A DNA stretch of 64,000 bases from Flavobacteriales bacterium UBA5040 (GCA_002415135.1 DIBY01000001.1:279040-343039); one strand, 5' to 3'. Shown: positions 35,311 to 44,551, counted from the stretch's first letter. A program made the numbers and translations. The notes: generated by a model from the sequence alone, not told the origin.

Positions 35311-35994
35311 ATGCTAGAACTTATACTTTCAGCCGTCGGATTAGGAATCATGTTAAGTATTGTTTTCATCGGGCCGATTTTTTTCCTGCTGATTGAAACA
35401 AGTTTCTCCCGCGGACCCAAACATGCATTCACCTTAGATTGTGGTGTCGTACTGGCGGATATTACCTGTATCGTGGCAGCCTATTTTGCCAGTGGTGATC
35501 TGGTAGAGATCATCGATAAGCATCCAGGATTTTATCGAATTACCGCTTTTATTGTTTTTATTTATGCCATTTATATGGTCGTTTCAAAAACAAAAATGCA
35601 TTTGCCAGGAGAAGATAAACTGATTAATCAGAACTATTTTAAAACCTTTTTGAATGGTTATTTCTTTAATATTCTAAATATTGGCGTTGTTCTTTTTTGG
35701 TTGGTAACGGTAATTTCCGTGAGGAATGCTTATCCTAAAATTGAAGATTTTCTTTTATACATGGCACTTGTGGTCGGAACTTATTTGGTAATTGATTTCT
35801 TTAAAATTTATTTGGCTAAAATATTTCATGATAAACTCACTCAAAATGTAGCCAATCAAATTAGAAAAGGAGTCGGTTATATTTTGGTCGCTTTTAGTAT
35901 TTTTATATTCTTGCAGAGTTTCAAAAAGTTCAACCAATTTGATAAGAAATTAGAAGAGGCGGAAAGGACAGAACAAAAAATCATTCAACAATGA
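35311..35994 (+). CDS. LysE family translocator
   Basis: This 227-residue inner-membrane protein of the LysE/RhtB exporter superfamily has six predicted helices and the N-terminal family motif (VGLGIMLSIVFIGPIFFLLIETS, in which G-P is conserved). Family members export amino acids and related metabolites by proton exchange. The substrate here is not predictable. The C-terminus is hydrophilic and charged. Its stop overlaps the LD-carboxypeptidase start (ATGA at 35991-35994), so an exporter of cell-wall amino acids is conceivable, which is inference from position only. Confidence 0.85.
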   Translation: MLELILSAVGLGIMLSIVFIGPIFFLLIETSFSRGPKHAFTLDCGVVLADITCIVAAYFASGDLVEIIDKHPGFYRITAFIVFIYAIYMVVSKTKMHLPGEDKLINQNYFKTFLNGYFFNILNIGVVLFWLVTVISVRNAYPKIEDFLLYMALVVGTYLVIDFFKIYLAKIFHDKLTQNVANQIRKGVGYILVAFSIFIFLQSFKKFNQFDKKLEEAERTEQKIIQQ

Positions 35995-36920
35995 AAGAGA
36001 TTATATTCCCAAGATCTTTGAAAGAAGGAGATCACATCGCTATCATTTCTCCTGCTGGTTCAGTTGAAGAAAAGCAGTTGGAAAAGGGTTTAGAAATGAT
36101 AAGACAAAAAGGTTTTGTACCTGTTCTAGGAAAACATGTTTTTACGAAATTTTCGAACGGATACAGTTACGCCGGCACTGAAAAAGAAAGAATCTCTGAT
36201 TTGAACTGGGCTTTTAATAACGAAGATATTGCTGCAGTTTGGGCTTCCAGAGGTGGTTACGGTTGTCAGCATTTATTAAGACATCTGCAACTTTCTAAGT
36301 TTAAGAAAAATCCTAAATGGTATATTGGATATTCTGATAACACCGTTATTCAGAGTTTTTTATTAAAGAATAATTTTGCGTCTATTCACGCACAGACCAT
36401 TAAAACCTCAAGTTTCGGAGTAACCGATGAAAGCTATGATCTGATATTTGATATTTTGAGAGGTGAGAAGCCTAATTATACTGTAGAAAGCAACCCCTTA
36501 AATAAGAAAGGAACGATTGAAGGTCAACTAGTTGGTGGTAATTTAGCCTTGATTTATGCGCTTTTAGGAACTTCTTATTCTTTCGATTTTAAAGATAAGA
36601 TCCTGTTTATTGAAGAGATCGGTGAGAAATATTATGCCTTGGATCGAATGATGATGAGCTTGGAGCTAGCCGGAGTTTTCAGAAAGATCAAAGGTTTAAT
36701 TATTGGCGGAATGACCAATATGGGTGATGAAAAAGACAATAAAAACTACGAAGAAAGTTTTGATGATTTTGCGAATCAACTGATTTCAGACCGGTTAAAA
36801 AAATACGACTTCCCTACTCTGTTTGGCTTTCCAAATGGACATATTTTAGACAATCGACCTTTGATCATTGGAGCAAATATCAAAATGGAAGTTGACGATA
36901 AAGTAATGGTTCAGTTTTAA
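35991..36920 (+). CDS. ldcA: LD-carboxypeptidase (S66 family)
   Basis: This 309-residue cytosolic serine peptidase removes the terminal D-Ala from tetrapeptides during peptidoglycan recycling. The catalytic triad regions are visible: nucleophile S115 in YIGYSDNT, Glu in FIEEIGEKYYALDRMM, and His in GFPNGHILDNRP. WASRGGYGCQHLL is the usual family block. It is translationally coupled to the LysE-like exporter upstream. YraN starts 16 nt downstream. Confidence 0.93.
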   Translation: MKEIIFPRSLKEGDHIAIISPAGSVEEKQLEKGLEMIRQKGFVPVLGKHVFTKFSNGYSYAGTEKERISDLNWAFNNEDIAAVWASRGGYGCQHLLRHLQLSKFKKNPKWYIGYSDNTVIQSFLLKNNFASIHAQTIKTSSFGVTDESYDLIFDILRGEKPNYTVESNPLNKKGTIEGQLVGGNLALIYALLGTSYSFDFKDKILFIEEIGEKYYALDRMMMSLELAGVFRKIKGLIIGGMTNMGDEKDNKNYEESFDDFANQLISDRLKKYDFPTLFGFPNGHILDNRPLIIGANIKMEVDDKVMVQF

Positions 36921-36936
36921 TTTAAAGCCAATCACG

Positions 36937-37308
36937 ATGGCAGAACACAATGATTTAGGAAATCTTGCCGAAGAACTTGCTGCCACTTTTTTAGAAAAAA
37001 AAGGATATAAAATTCTGGTTAGAAATTTCAGATATCAAAGAGGCGAGATCGATATTATTGCGGAATTTAATAATCAAATTATCATTGTAGAAGTCAAGGC
37101 CAGAGGAAGCGATATATTCATGGAACCACAGGAAGCGGTCACTAAAACAAAAATTAAATCGTTAGTCATGGTTGCAGACTTCTTTATGAAAGATCGAAAT
37201 CTCAATCAGGAAGTTCGGTTTGATATCATTGCCGTTTTACCTGATGAAAAGAGAAAATTACAAATCACGCATCTCGAAGATGCTTTCCAAAGCTTCGATG
37301 CCAATTAA
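36937..37308 (+). CDS. YraN family protein (UPF0102), putative endonuclease-like
   Basis: This 123-residue protein has the restriction-endonuclease-like core of UPF0102: GNLAEELAATFLEKKGYKIL, then RGEIDIIAEF and IIIVEVKAR, in which the D and the E-x-K form the nuclease-type motif. Biochemical function is not settled; the family is suspected to be a Holliday-junction or structure-specific nuclease. It sits in the ldcA-SDR run at 16-20 nt spacing. Confidence 0.88.
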   Translation: MAEHNDLGNLAEELAATFLEKKGYKILVRNFRYQRGEIDIIAEFNNQIIIVEVKARGSDIFMEPQEAVTKTKIKSLVMVADFFMKDRNLNQEVRFDIIAVLPDEKRKLQITHLEDAFQSFDAN

Positions 37309-37328
37309 CAGATCGTAAATATTTAATA

Positions 37329-38078
37329 ATGAAAACAGCACTCATCACAGGAGCAACTTCCGGTATTGGAAAAGCTACCGCAGAACTTCTGGCAAAACAA
37401 GGATTTAGATTGATTCTTTGCGGACGACGAACGGAAGTTTTAGAACAGCTAAAAACGGAGCTATCTGAGCATACCGAAATATTTAGTTTAAACTTTGATC
37501 AACGGTATTTTGAAGAAGTAGAAAAAGCGTTTGAATCGCTTCCCGTAGATTGGAAAGACATCGATGTTCTTATTAACAACGCTGGAAATGCACACGGTTT
37601 AGAATCATTAATCGACGGAAATATTAATGATTGGGATATGATGCTTGATGGAAATGTGAAAGGATTATTATACGTTTCTAAAATGATCATGCCTGGAATG
37701 AAAGAAAGAAATTCAGGACATATCGTTAATATTTCCTCGGTCGCAGCCAGACAAACTTATGCCAACGGAGTGGTGTACTGCGCTTCGAAAAAAGCGGTGG
37801 ATGTGATTTCGGATGGAATGCGGTTAGAGTTGACCGAATTTGGAATTAAAGTCACGAATATTCAACCGGGTGCTGTTGAAACTGAGTTTTCGAAAGTGAG
37901 ATTCAAAGGTGATGAAGACAGAGCAAAAACAGTGTATCAAGGTTATGATGCTTTGAGAGCGGAAGATATCGCCGATGCTATTGCCTACTGTATTAATGCA
38001 CCAAAACATGTTATGATCTCTGATTTAACAATTTATCCCAGCGCCCAAAGTGAACCGAGAACGATTCATCGAAAATAA
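37329..38078 (+). CDS. Short-chain dehydrogenase (YdfG-like)
   Basis: This 249-residue SDR has the cofactor motif TGATSGIGKATA, an NADP-favouring Arg pair in CGRRTEVL, the INNAGNAHG motif, the catalytic Ser in NISSVAARQ, and YCASKKA (YxxxK). GAVETEFSKVRFKGD resembles the YdfG group of NADP-dependent 3-hydroxy acid or serine dehydrogenases. The natural substrate is uncertain. It is 43 nt ahead of tsaB. Confidence 0.88.
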   Translation: MKTALITGATSGIGKATAELLAKQGFRLILCGRRTEVLEQLKTELSEHTEIFSLNFDQRYFEEVEKAFESLPVDWKDIDVLINNAGNAHGLESLIDGNINDWDMMLDGNVKGLLYVSKMIMPGMKERNSGHIVNISSVAARQTYANGVVYCASKKAVDVISDGMRLELTEFGIKVTNIQPGAVETEFSKVRFKGDEDRAKTVYQGYDALRAEDIADAIAYCINAPKHVMISDLTIYPSAQSEPRTIHRK

Positions 38079-38120
38079 CTGTTGAATTTTTTTCCATTAT
38101 TAAATTTTTACTTTAAAAAA

Positions 38121-38801
38121 ATGAAAATTCTTCATATTGAAACTTCTTCCAAAAATTGTTCTGTAGCCATTTCCGATGGTGAAAAGATCCTTTGTCTCTG
38201 TGAAGAAGTTTCTGAAAATTACAAACAGTCCGAAAGCTTACATACTTATGTTGAGTGGGCTTTAGAAGGCGCAAAATTGACTTTAAAAGACATCGAAGCT
38301 GTTTCCTTAGGAAAAGGTCCTGGCTCTTACACAGGCCTTCGAATCGGCGCTTCTTCTGCCAAAGGATTTTGCTATGGATTACAAATTCCGTTGATCGCAA
38401 CTAATTCTTTAGAAACGATGATAGAGCCTTTTTTAAACAAGGATTATGATTTGATCATTCCGTTGATCGACGCACGAAGAATGGAGGTTTATTCAGCTGT
38501 TTTTGACGGTGTTTCCGGAGAGATGATCAGTGCAACCGAAGCGAAGATCCTGGATGAAAATTCTTATCAGGAATATCAAGATAAAAAGATTTTGTTCGTT
38601 GGAGATGGCGCGAAGAAAGCGAAAGAGATTCTTCAATTGGAAAATGCCGAATATAATGAGACCGTTTATCCATCTGCGAAATATCTAATTAAAAAAGCCG
38701 TTGAAAAATACGACCGACAGGAATTTGAAGATGTGGCGTATTTCGAACCCTTTTATTTAAAAGATTTTCAAGGAGTTAAAAAGAAAAAAAGCGAAGAATA
38801 A
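38121..38801 (+). CDS. tsaB: tRNA t6A biosynthesis protein TsaB
   Basis: This 226-residue ASKHA-fold protein is the scaffold and partner of TsaD in threonylcarbamoylation of A37 in ANN-decoding tRNAs. Motifs: ILHIETSSKNCSVAISDG at the start and GKGPGSYTGLRIGASSAKGF. I start at the ATG at 38121; an upstream TTG at 38082 would add 13 residues that are not family-like. The last codons and stop lie inside the terminator hairpin at 38786-38813. The C-terminal half is variable, as usual for TsaB. Confidence 0.92.
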   Translation: MKILHIETSSKNCSVAISDGEKILCLCEEVSENYKQSESLHTYVEWALEGAKLTLKDIEAVSLGKGPGSYTGLRIGASSAKGFCYGLQIPLIATNSLETMIEPFLNKDYDLIIPLIDARRMEVYSAVFDGVSGEMISATEAKILDENSYQEYQDKKILFVGDGAKKAKEILQLENAEYNETVYPSAKYLIKKAVEKYDRQEFEDVAYFEPFYLKDFQGVKKKKSEE

Positions 38802-38813
38802 TCTTCGCTTTTT
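38786..38813. terminator. Bidirectional terminator overlapping the tsaB stop codon
   Basis: The stem AAAAAGCGAAGA/TCTTCGCTTTTT with a short AT loop begins inside the tsaB coding sequence and includes its stop codon. It has T-runs on both strands and separates tsaB from the convergent sprE. Confidence 0.85.
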
Positions 38814-38815
38814 GT

Positions 38816-41401
38816 TTACTTCATTTTCATTTCCTGTACCGTCGCTCTTTCCGGTTGCAAACCTTTTAAATCTGGCGTTTTAGTTTCTTGAATTCCAGTA
38901 TTGGCGCCTGGAGGACTCGGTGGACCATTACGTCTTTCTGTGTCAGGCATCTCTTTTTGATCTTCACTAGAAACCGGTGGTTGATTAGCGTTAATCACGT
39001 TTCCAGTCTCGTCTAAACTTTCGACTTGCAGATCACTTTTAAGATATTTCAGCATTTCTGCTGCCTTTTCACCTTCGGGAGTTTTAGCGTAGTTCAGAGA
39101 AATTTGTTCAAGTTGTAAAATCATGATTTCTTTCCCAGCAGTTTTTCCAATATTAAAGGCATTTAGCAAAGAGAATTTTGGAAACAGAGCATCTTTCGGA
39201 TATTTTTCTAAAGCACCATCAATCATCGTTCTACTCTCGTCATATTGCTCTTTGTCGTACAAATCAAAAGCCTGAGCATATAATTTTTCTACTTCTTCAT
39301 CAGATTTTGCGAATGAGCTGTTCTTAGGGTTTCTTACAAATTCTGCATACGAAGTGTAAGGATATTCGTCTAAGATCATTTGTTTCGCACGTTCCGCAGC
39401 GCTTGGGTTTTTCTCATAATTGAAGGCAAATATTTGATATAATGCTTGCAATTTAATATCTTCTTCCGGTTGCGTATCTGCTAAATCGTACAGTGTTTTG
39501 GTGGCCAATGGGGTGTCTGAAAAATAAGTTTCATACATTCTTCCAATGCCTAAAGAAGCAGTATCTCTGGCTTTTTTTAAAGCAAGAATATCTTCTGTTT
39601 TTGTTGGGATTTTCTCAATGTAGAAATTAGGTTCTAACCTCCTTGGATCAGGAGCGGTAATAATTCCCATCGCCTGATTTTTCAAATCTTCTATTGAATT
39701 ACTTCTTGCTGAAGTTCGCCAGTTATCATTTAAAGAACGGTTTCCCCAGATTTGCTTAAAAGAAGATTCTCCTTTAGCTACCGTTCCCAGATTGGCGAAA
39801 TAAAACCCACCTTTACTTCCTCCGAAGTCCTGAAATCCTCCGGCAGCTCCTGCGAACATAGAATTTGCCGAATAATCTCCTGTATCAAAACCTTTACTTC
39901 TTTCCTCTTTTTTCCGCTCTATTTCTTCGCGCGCTTCTTTGGTTTTGATATCGTCAATGTATTTGTTAAAATAGGCAATTCTTTCTGCTTCCGGCATTTT
40001 AGTCAAAGCCAGAATACTGTCATTTTTTTTGATCAGATAGTAGTTAGCAGAAACCTTTTTAATATTGGCTGAGTATTCTTCTAATAAAATTTTCGAAGGT
40101 TGATAAGTCATTACTGCTAAGGAAGAATCGTAGAAAGCACCTGCAGAAAGATAGTCACTTTCCTCAAAATAAGCTTTTCCGATTTCGTAATAGGTCAAGC
40201 CACGAATTTGGGAATCAGATACTTTTTCTTTTAGCGACTGTGCAAAAAATTCTTTGGCTTCGTCCTTCTTTCCGGCTTTATTCGCCATTAAACCTAACGC
40301 GTAATAGAATTCATTTTTTCGAGAACCGTAAGTTCCTTTTTTACTTATTTTTTCTAAGTAGGTTTTTGCGCCTTGATAATCATCACCTGCTCCATTAAAG
40401 GTTTTCGCAATTTCAATTTGAGATTTCACTTCAAATTCAAAATCATTGGCATTTTTGTAAGCAGTTGCAAAACTTTCTTTGGCTTCTTCATTTCTACCAA
40501 GTTCTGATAAAATTTGTCCGCGTAAAAAAGCAATTCTACTTCTTAATTTTCTGTTTTTATTAACAACATATGCGTCATCAAGTTCGTTAACTGCATCTTG
40601 TTTTTTACCAGAAGCCAGCAACATTTCAGAATAATAAATTTCTAAAAGCTTGCGGTATTCTTTTTTGATTTTACTTTTCTTCAGATCAGCGAAAACCTCT
40701 TCAGCTCTGTGATAATCTTCCATTTTGGAATACGCCTGCGCTTGGTAGATTCTGGCTAAAGGAAGTCGCTTGTCTTTCCGCATATTCGCAAAAACAAAGT
40801 TGAGTCCGTCTAATGCTTCCAACGGTTTGTTGCGGTATAATCTGCTTTGAGCCAATAAAATGTAAGCATCAAACATCTTTTTATTTTTCTCCTCACCTCC
40901 TTTCATTACAGAATATTTCGAGATGGCTTTCAATGCTTTGGCTTCTGAAATTTCTAAAATTGAAGCTCCTCTTTTGGTCTCAGAATTTTGTCCTGAATTT
41001 CCAGAATAGCTTGAATTCCCAGAAAAACTCATGGATCCAGGACCACCCATCGAAGCAGATGAATTGGGCGGAGAAGGTGGACCGGAATTTCTATTTCTTG
41101 TGGGTGACGCTGGACCAGATCCAACAGGATCATTACCAAACATTCCGCCTGAACCAGCTTGAAAATCACTTCCTAAAGGTTGCTCATCGTAAGTCAGCAG
41201 TTGAATATAGGGCGCGTAAAAATTGTCTTTATGGGCTTTGTCTCTATTTTTTAGTTCCGTTTCCAATGCATCTTTACTGTTAAAGAGCGTATTGTAATAA
41301 GAGAAAAACCCTTTCATAAAAGTAGAGTCATTCGTCTTCTTTCGAGAGGAACAGGAATTAAAAACGGTGATTGCTAAAAGGAAGAGTATCGTTTTTTTCA
41401 T
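38816..41401 (-). CDS. sprE: TPR lipoprotein SprE/PorW, type IX secretion component
   Basis: This 861-residue lipoprotein (lipobox FNSC, Cys17) matches the layout of the SprE/PorW proteins needed for type IX secretion and gliding. It has a short N-terminal block (FFSYYNTLFNSKDALE, then YDEQPLG), many tetratricopeptide repeats (about 150-480 and 640-800), and a middle segment AAGGFQDFGGSKGGFYFANLG. Between residues 81 and 141 lies a Gly/Ser/Pro/Asn-rich loop with GPPSPP, and a similar GPPSPP recurs near the C-terminus. SprE likely sits on the periplasmic face of the outer membrane. Identification is by general similarity, not a diagnostic residue. It is a single gene convergent to tsaB. Confidence 0.8.
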   Translation of the reverse strand: MKKTILFLLAITVFNSCSSRKKTNDSTFMKGFFSYYNTLFNSKDALETELKNRDKAHKDNFYAPYIQLLTYDEQPLGSDFQAGSGGMFGNDPVGSGPASPTRNRNSGPPSPPNSSASMGGPGSMSFSGNSSYSGNSGQNSETKRGASILEISEAKALKAISKYSVMKGGEEKNKKMFDAYILLAQSRLYRNKPLEALDGLNFVFANMRKDKRLPLARIYQAQAYSKMEDYHRAEEVFADLKKSKIKKEYRKLLEIYYSEMLLASGKKQDAVNELDDAYVVNKNRKLRSRIAFLRGQILSELGRNEEAKESFATAYKNANDFEFEVKSQIEIAKTFNGAGDDYQGAKTYLEKISKKGTYGSRKNEFYYALGLMANKAGKKDEAKEFFAQSLKEKVSDSQIRGLTYYEIGKAYFEESDYLSAGAFYDSSLAVMTYQPSKILLEEYSANIKKVSANYYLIKKNDSILALTKMPEAERIAYFNKYIDDIKTKEAREEIERKKEERSKGFDTGDYSANSMFAGAAGGFQDFGGSKGGFYFANLGTVAKGESSFKQIWGNRSLNDNWRTSARSNSIEDLKNQAMGIITAPDPRRLEPNFYIEKIPTKTEDILALKKARDTASLGIGRMYETYFSDTPLATKTLYDLADTQPEEDIKLQALYQIFAFNYEKNPSAAERAKQMILDEYPYTSYAEFVRNPKNSSFAKSDEEVEKLYAQAFDLYDKEQYDESRTMIDGALEKYPKDALFPKFSLLNAFNIGKTAGKEIMILQLEQISLNYAKTPEGEKAAEMLKYLKSDLQVESLDETGNVINANQPPVSSEDQKEMPDTERRNGPPSPPGANTGIQETKTPDLKGLQPERATVQEMKMK

Positions 41402-41480
41402 TATCAGATAATAACTTTCAAATCAGTGTTTTATTATTAATAACACCAGTTAATTGATGTAAAAATAATGATTTTTTGTT

Positions 41481-42050
41481 TTAGGAAGATGTTTGTTCCA
41501 AATCTTTTAAAAGAGAATACACCAAATGGGTAGGTAATCCCATGATCGTGTAGAAACTTCCCTCTATATTTTTGATTTTTGCCATCCCCAGCCATTCTTG
41601 AATGCCATAACTTCCCGCTTTATCAAATGGTCGGTATTTTTCAATGTAAAAATCCAATTCTTCATCACTGATTTCATCAAATTCAACATTGGCTACATCA
41701 GTTTTAGTAATGGTTTGGGTTAAAGTTTTCAGCGTGATTCCCGTATAAACCTGATGAGTTTTTCCGGAAAGTTTTCGTAACATTTCTTTGGAGTGAACTT
41801 CATCGTTTGGTTTCCCTAAAATTTCTTGGTTAAGCGCCACGATGGTATCTGCAGTAATTAAAACTTCACCAGGATTTAAGGTTCGAAACGCGTTAGACTT
41901 CAATTCTGAAAGATACGCTGCGATTTCTTCGACGGGTAAATCGGTTGGATACACTTCATCACAATCCACAGAAACGACTTCAAAATCGAAACCTAGTTCT
42001 TTTAATAATTCTTTTCTACGCGGAGAATTAGAGGCTAATAATATTTTCAT
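41481..42050 (-). CDS. maf: Maf-family nucleoside triphosphate pyrophosphatase
   Basis: This 189-residue enzyme hydrolyses modified or non-canonical (d)NTPs (dTTP, UTP, and methylated forms) to monophosphates. The N-terminal signature is ILLASNSPRRKELLKELGF, followed by the catalytic-base region LITADTIVAL and TGKTHQVYTGI-type block (LSGKTHQVYTGITL). The C-terminus ends with AGSYGIQEWLGM and YTIMGLPTHLV. It is the third gene of the DUF2520-kdsC-maf operon, 21 nt after kdsC. Confidence 0.93.
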   Translation of the reverse strand: MKILLASNSPRRKELLKELGFDFEVVSVDCDEVYPTDLPVEEIAAYLSELKSNAFRTLNPGEVLITADTIVALNQEILGKPNDEVHSKEMLRKLSGKTHQVYTGITLKTLTQTITKTDVANVEFDEISDEELDFYIEKYRPFDKAGSYGIQEWLGMAKIKNIEGSFYTIMGLPTHLVYSLLKDLEQTSS

Positions 42051-42071
42051 ATATAATTTGAAATCAATTAA

Positions 42072-42590
42072 TTAAGTGCTTTTAGTATCGTCTTCCAGCC
42101 ATTTTCCCTGCACTTTCATGACTTGTTCGATGACATCCCGCACCGCTCCTTTCCCACCTTGAATTGGTGAGATATAATCTGACATCAGCTTTATTTCTGC
42201 TACTGAATTTTCCGGACAGGCTGAAATTCCCGAGATTCTCATCATTCCCATATCTGGTAGATCGTCGCCCATGGTAAGAATTTCTTCATTCTTCAAATTA
42301 TATTTTTGCTTGAATTCTTCAAATTTTTCCAGCTTATCGCCAATCTTAGCGTAGTAATCCGTAATTCCTAGATAGCTGATTCTGTTTCGCACCATAGGAT
42401 CATCACCACCTGTAATCACGCAAATTGGATAATTATGTTTTCTGGCTTTAACCACGGCATAACCATCAAGCACATTCATCGTGCGACACATACTTCCGTC
42501 GGGCATTAAATAGACACTTCCATCAGTAAAAACGCCGTCTACATCAAATACGAAGGCTTTTATATTTTTTAAATTTGATTTATAACTCAT
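42072..42590 (-). CDS. kdsC: KDO 8-phosphate phosphatase (KdsC family HAD hydrolase)
   Basis: This 172-residue HAD phosphatase makes KDO for lipopolysaccharide core from KDO 8-phosphate. HAD motif I is FVFDVDGVFTDG, motif II/III regions lie in VITGGDD and KFEEFKQKY, and motif IV is TMGDDLPDMGMM. It has no cap domain insert, as is usual for the tetrameric KdsC family. It overlaps the DUF2520 gene by 11 nt. Confidence 0.92.
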   Translation of the reverse strand: MSYKSNLKNIKAFVFDVDGVFTDGSVYLMPDGSMCRTMNVLDGYAVVKARKHNYPICVITGGDDPMVRNRISYLGITDYYAKIGDKLEKFEEFKQKYNLKNEEILTMGDDLPDMGMMRISGISACPENSVAEIKLMSDYISPIQGGKGAVRDVIEQVMKVQGKWLEDDTKST

Positions 42591-43332
42591 ACATTTTCTT
42601 TATCGATTCATTCATTATTTTATAAATTTTCAACTGTTCTTCATCTGAAATTAATTCTTCATGAAGCTTTAAAACTCGTTCGTCATTTCTGACTGCCGGA
42701 CCAGTTTGAGCTAATTTTGGCTCTAATATTTCAATCTTCGCCATAGTTTCTTTAATTAAAGGTAAAAAATAGTCAAACGGAATTTCCTGCGAATCTGAAA
42801 TTTCTTTAGCTCTTGCAAAAAGATGGTTTACAAAATTACAGGCAAAAACAGCAGTCAAATGAATATACTTTCTCTTTTCATAGGTTGAAATCATTACTTT
42901 TTCCGAAATATTTAAAGCAAGATTTTTCAATAATTCTAAATCATTATCATCGTCTGATTCTACGAAAAACGGAACTTCTTTATAATCGAGATCCTTCGAC
43001 TTTGAAAATGTCTGCAAAGGATAGAAACTGGCCTTTCGAAAGTTTCCTTCTAAGATTTCTTTCGGTAAGGAACCTGAAGAGTGTGCAACCAAACAGTTTT
43101 CTTTCGTAATCAATTTTGAAACTTCAGAGATTGAACCATCACTTACGCAGATCAAATACAGATCGGCATCTTGTAATTGCGTGGTAGAAAAAGGAATTTG
43201 TAACTGCTCGGAAATGAATTTTAAATCGTTTTCGTTTCTTCCAAAAAGCTGGAAAACCGGAATTTTATTTTCATGAAATGCTTTTGCTAAATGGTAAGCT
43301 ACATTTCCCGAACCGATGATGACAATCTTCAT
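42580..43332 (-). CDS. Rossmann-like and DUF2520 domain protein
   Basis: This 250-residue protein has an N-terminal dinucleotide-binding Rossmann domain (KIVIIGSGNVAYHLAKAF, residues 1 to about 120) and a C-terminal helical DUF2520 domain (about 130-250, LTAVFACNFVNHLFARAKE). It resembles 6-phosphogluconate or ketopantoate dehydrogenase-type folds, but the substrate is unknown. I start at the ATG at 43332: the TTG at 43350 falls inside the promoter box TATCTTTG (43348-43355) and cannot be in the mRNA. It opens the operon with kdsC and maf. Confidence 0.88.
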   Translation of the reverse strand: MKIVIIGSGNVAYHLAKAFHENKIPVFQLFGRNENDLKFISEQLQIPFSTTQLQDADLYLICVSDGSISEVSKLITKENCLVAHSSGSLPKEILEGNFRKASFYPLQTFSKSKDLDYKEVPFFVESDDDNDLELLKNLALNISEKVMISTYEKRKYIHLTAVFACNFVNHLFARAKEISDSQEIPFDYFLPLIKETMAKIEILEPKLAQTGPAVRNDERVLKLHEELISDEEQLKIYKIMNESIKKMYEL

Positions 43333-43347
43333 AAAAAGGAATATGAA

Positions 43348-43355
43348 CAAAGATA
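43348..43355 (-). promoter_or_regulatory. Promoter -7 box of the DUF2520-kdsC-maf operon
   Basis: TATCTTTG on the minus strand lies 15 nt before the ATG at 43332. It leaves a very short leader and decides the start codon. Confidence 0.55.
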
Positions 43356-43435
43356 CTTATTTTGCTTTGGACTAAAAATTGAAGTGGTATTTAACTTTTA
43401 AATATATTTACCATCCAAACAACGAAAGCATCTCA

Positions 43436-43987
43436 ATGAAGATCCAGGAAACCGAAATTATCGAGTTGATGTCAAGCGAAAAATCCCGTGAAAAGGGAGT
43501 TCGCCTGATGATGGATGCTTATCAGAGTAGGTTGTATTGGCATATTAGAAGGTTTGTGGTCGATCATGATTTGGCTCAGGATATTTTGCAGGATACTTTT
43601 ATAAAGGCCTATCAAAATTTTCATCAGTTCAAACGGGAAAGTCAATTATATACCTGGCTCTATCGAATTGCAACCAACGAATCTTTGCAACAATTGAATA
43701 AGATGAAGAAAATGCAGAAATCTGATGAGGAAGTCACCAGTCATCTGCAAAATTTAGTCGCTGATAATGTGCAGCCGAGTGCTGATGAAATTCAGGTTTT
43801 ATTACAGCAGGCGATTAACACCTTACCTGAGAAACAGAAGTTGGTGTTCAATATGAGGTATTACGAAGATTTACCTTACGAGGATATTTCACAAATTTTG
43901 GATATGTCGGTAGGAACATTGAAAACCAACTACCATTACGCCAAGCAAAAAGTGGAGGATTATTTAAAACAGAATTACACAGAATAA
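43436..43987 (+). CDS. ECF-type RNA polymerase sigma factor
   Basis: This 183-residue sigma-70-like factor has region 2 (LYWHIRRFVVDHDLAQDILQ, then FHQFKRESQLYTWLYRIA) and region 4 (INTLPEKQKLVFNMRYYEDL, then YEDISQILDMSVGTLKTNYHYAKQKV). The start is taken at the ATG at 43436 because the upstream 19 residues from 43379 are not family-like and fall in the promoter zone. Gaps to the two partners downstream are 12 and 9 nt. Together they form a typical sigma, membrane anti-sigma and periplasmic-sensor set, although the partner roles are inferred. Confidence 0.9.
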   Translation: MKIQETEIIELMSSEKSREKGVRLMMDAYQSRLYWHIRRFVVDHDLAQDILQDTFIKAYQNFHQFKRESQLYTWLYRIATNESLQQLNKMKKMQKSDEEVTSHLQNLVADNVQPSADEIQVLLQQAINTLPEKQKLVFNMRYYEDLPYEDISQILDMSVGTLKTNYHYAKQKVEDYLKQNYTE

Positions 43988-43999
43988 GAGCATTTAAAA

Positions 44000-44542
44000 A
44001 TGAAAGAGTTTGATATCGAAAAATTAAAACGAGAAAATATCTTTAAAACACCCGACGGTTTTTTTGAAGATATGCAAAAGAAAGTGCTGCGAGAAACTAT
44101 TCCTGCGAAGCAAGGGAAAGTGATAAAATTAAACTGGGCGTACAGTGCCGCTGCTGCAGTTGCACTTTTAGTTGGGGTGAGTATGGTAATGAATTCTGAT
44201 CCGGCGGTTGAAAATCAATCAATCACTCGAATTGTATCTATAGATTCTGAACCTGCAACCTATGCATTATCAGAGGTTAAACCTCAAAAACAAGAAGCGG
44301 TTGCATTGCAAATTTTAGAAGAAGATTTAACTTCGGTGGCTCAGACTTATCCAAAAAGAAGTACAGAACCAAGCAGTGTGTCTCCAAAGAAAACCGCTAG
44401 TTTCGCAAACCAAAAAGAGCAGAAAGCAAGTCAGAATCCTGAAGTTCAGGTAGATCAGATCTTAGCAAACTTCACCTCTGCAGAGTTGGCAACTGTTGGA
44501 AGAAATACAGAACAAGACATTTATTTGGATTTGTATAATTAA
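44000..44542 (+). CDS. Single-pass membrane protein, probable anti-sigma partner
   Basis: This 180-residue protein has a cytosolic N-terminus (about 1-46, FDIEKLKRENIFKTPDGFFEDMQKKV), one membrane helix (about 47-66, WAYSAAAAVALLVGVSMVM), and a periplasmic low-complexity tail ending in a short conserved segment (DQILANFTSAELATVGRNTEQDIYLDLYN). The start pattern, with a short N-terminal cytosolic domain and one helix, resembles anti-sigma factors that sit downstream of ECF sigma genes. No zinc-binding anti-sigma motif (HxxxCxxC) is visible, so the assignment rests on position and topology. Confidence 0.65.
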   Translation: MKEFDIEKLKRENIFKTPDGFFEDMQKKVLRETIPAKQGKVIKLNWAYSAAAAVALLVGVSMVMNSDPAVENQSITRIVSIDSEPATYALSEVKPQKQEAVALQILEEDLTSVAQTYPKRSTEPSSVSPKKTASFANQKEQKASQNPEVQVDQILANFTSAELATVGRNTEQDIYLDLYN

Positions 44543-44551
44543 AAAAGAACC

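Noticed and set aside
40813..41283. 156-codon ORF opposite the sprE 5' region
   Set aside because: Antisense to the low-complexity part of sprE, with unlikely composition; a shadow frame.
43379..43435. 19-residue N-terminal extension of the sigma factor
   Set aside because: It lies in the divergent promoter region and is not similar to sigma region 1.2/2; the ATG at 43436 is better.
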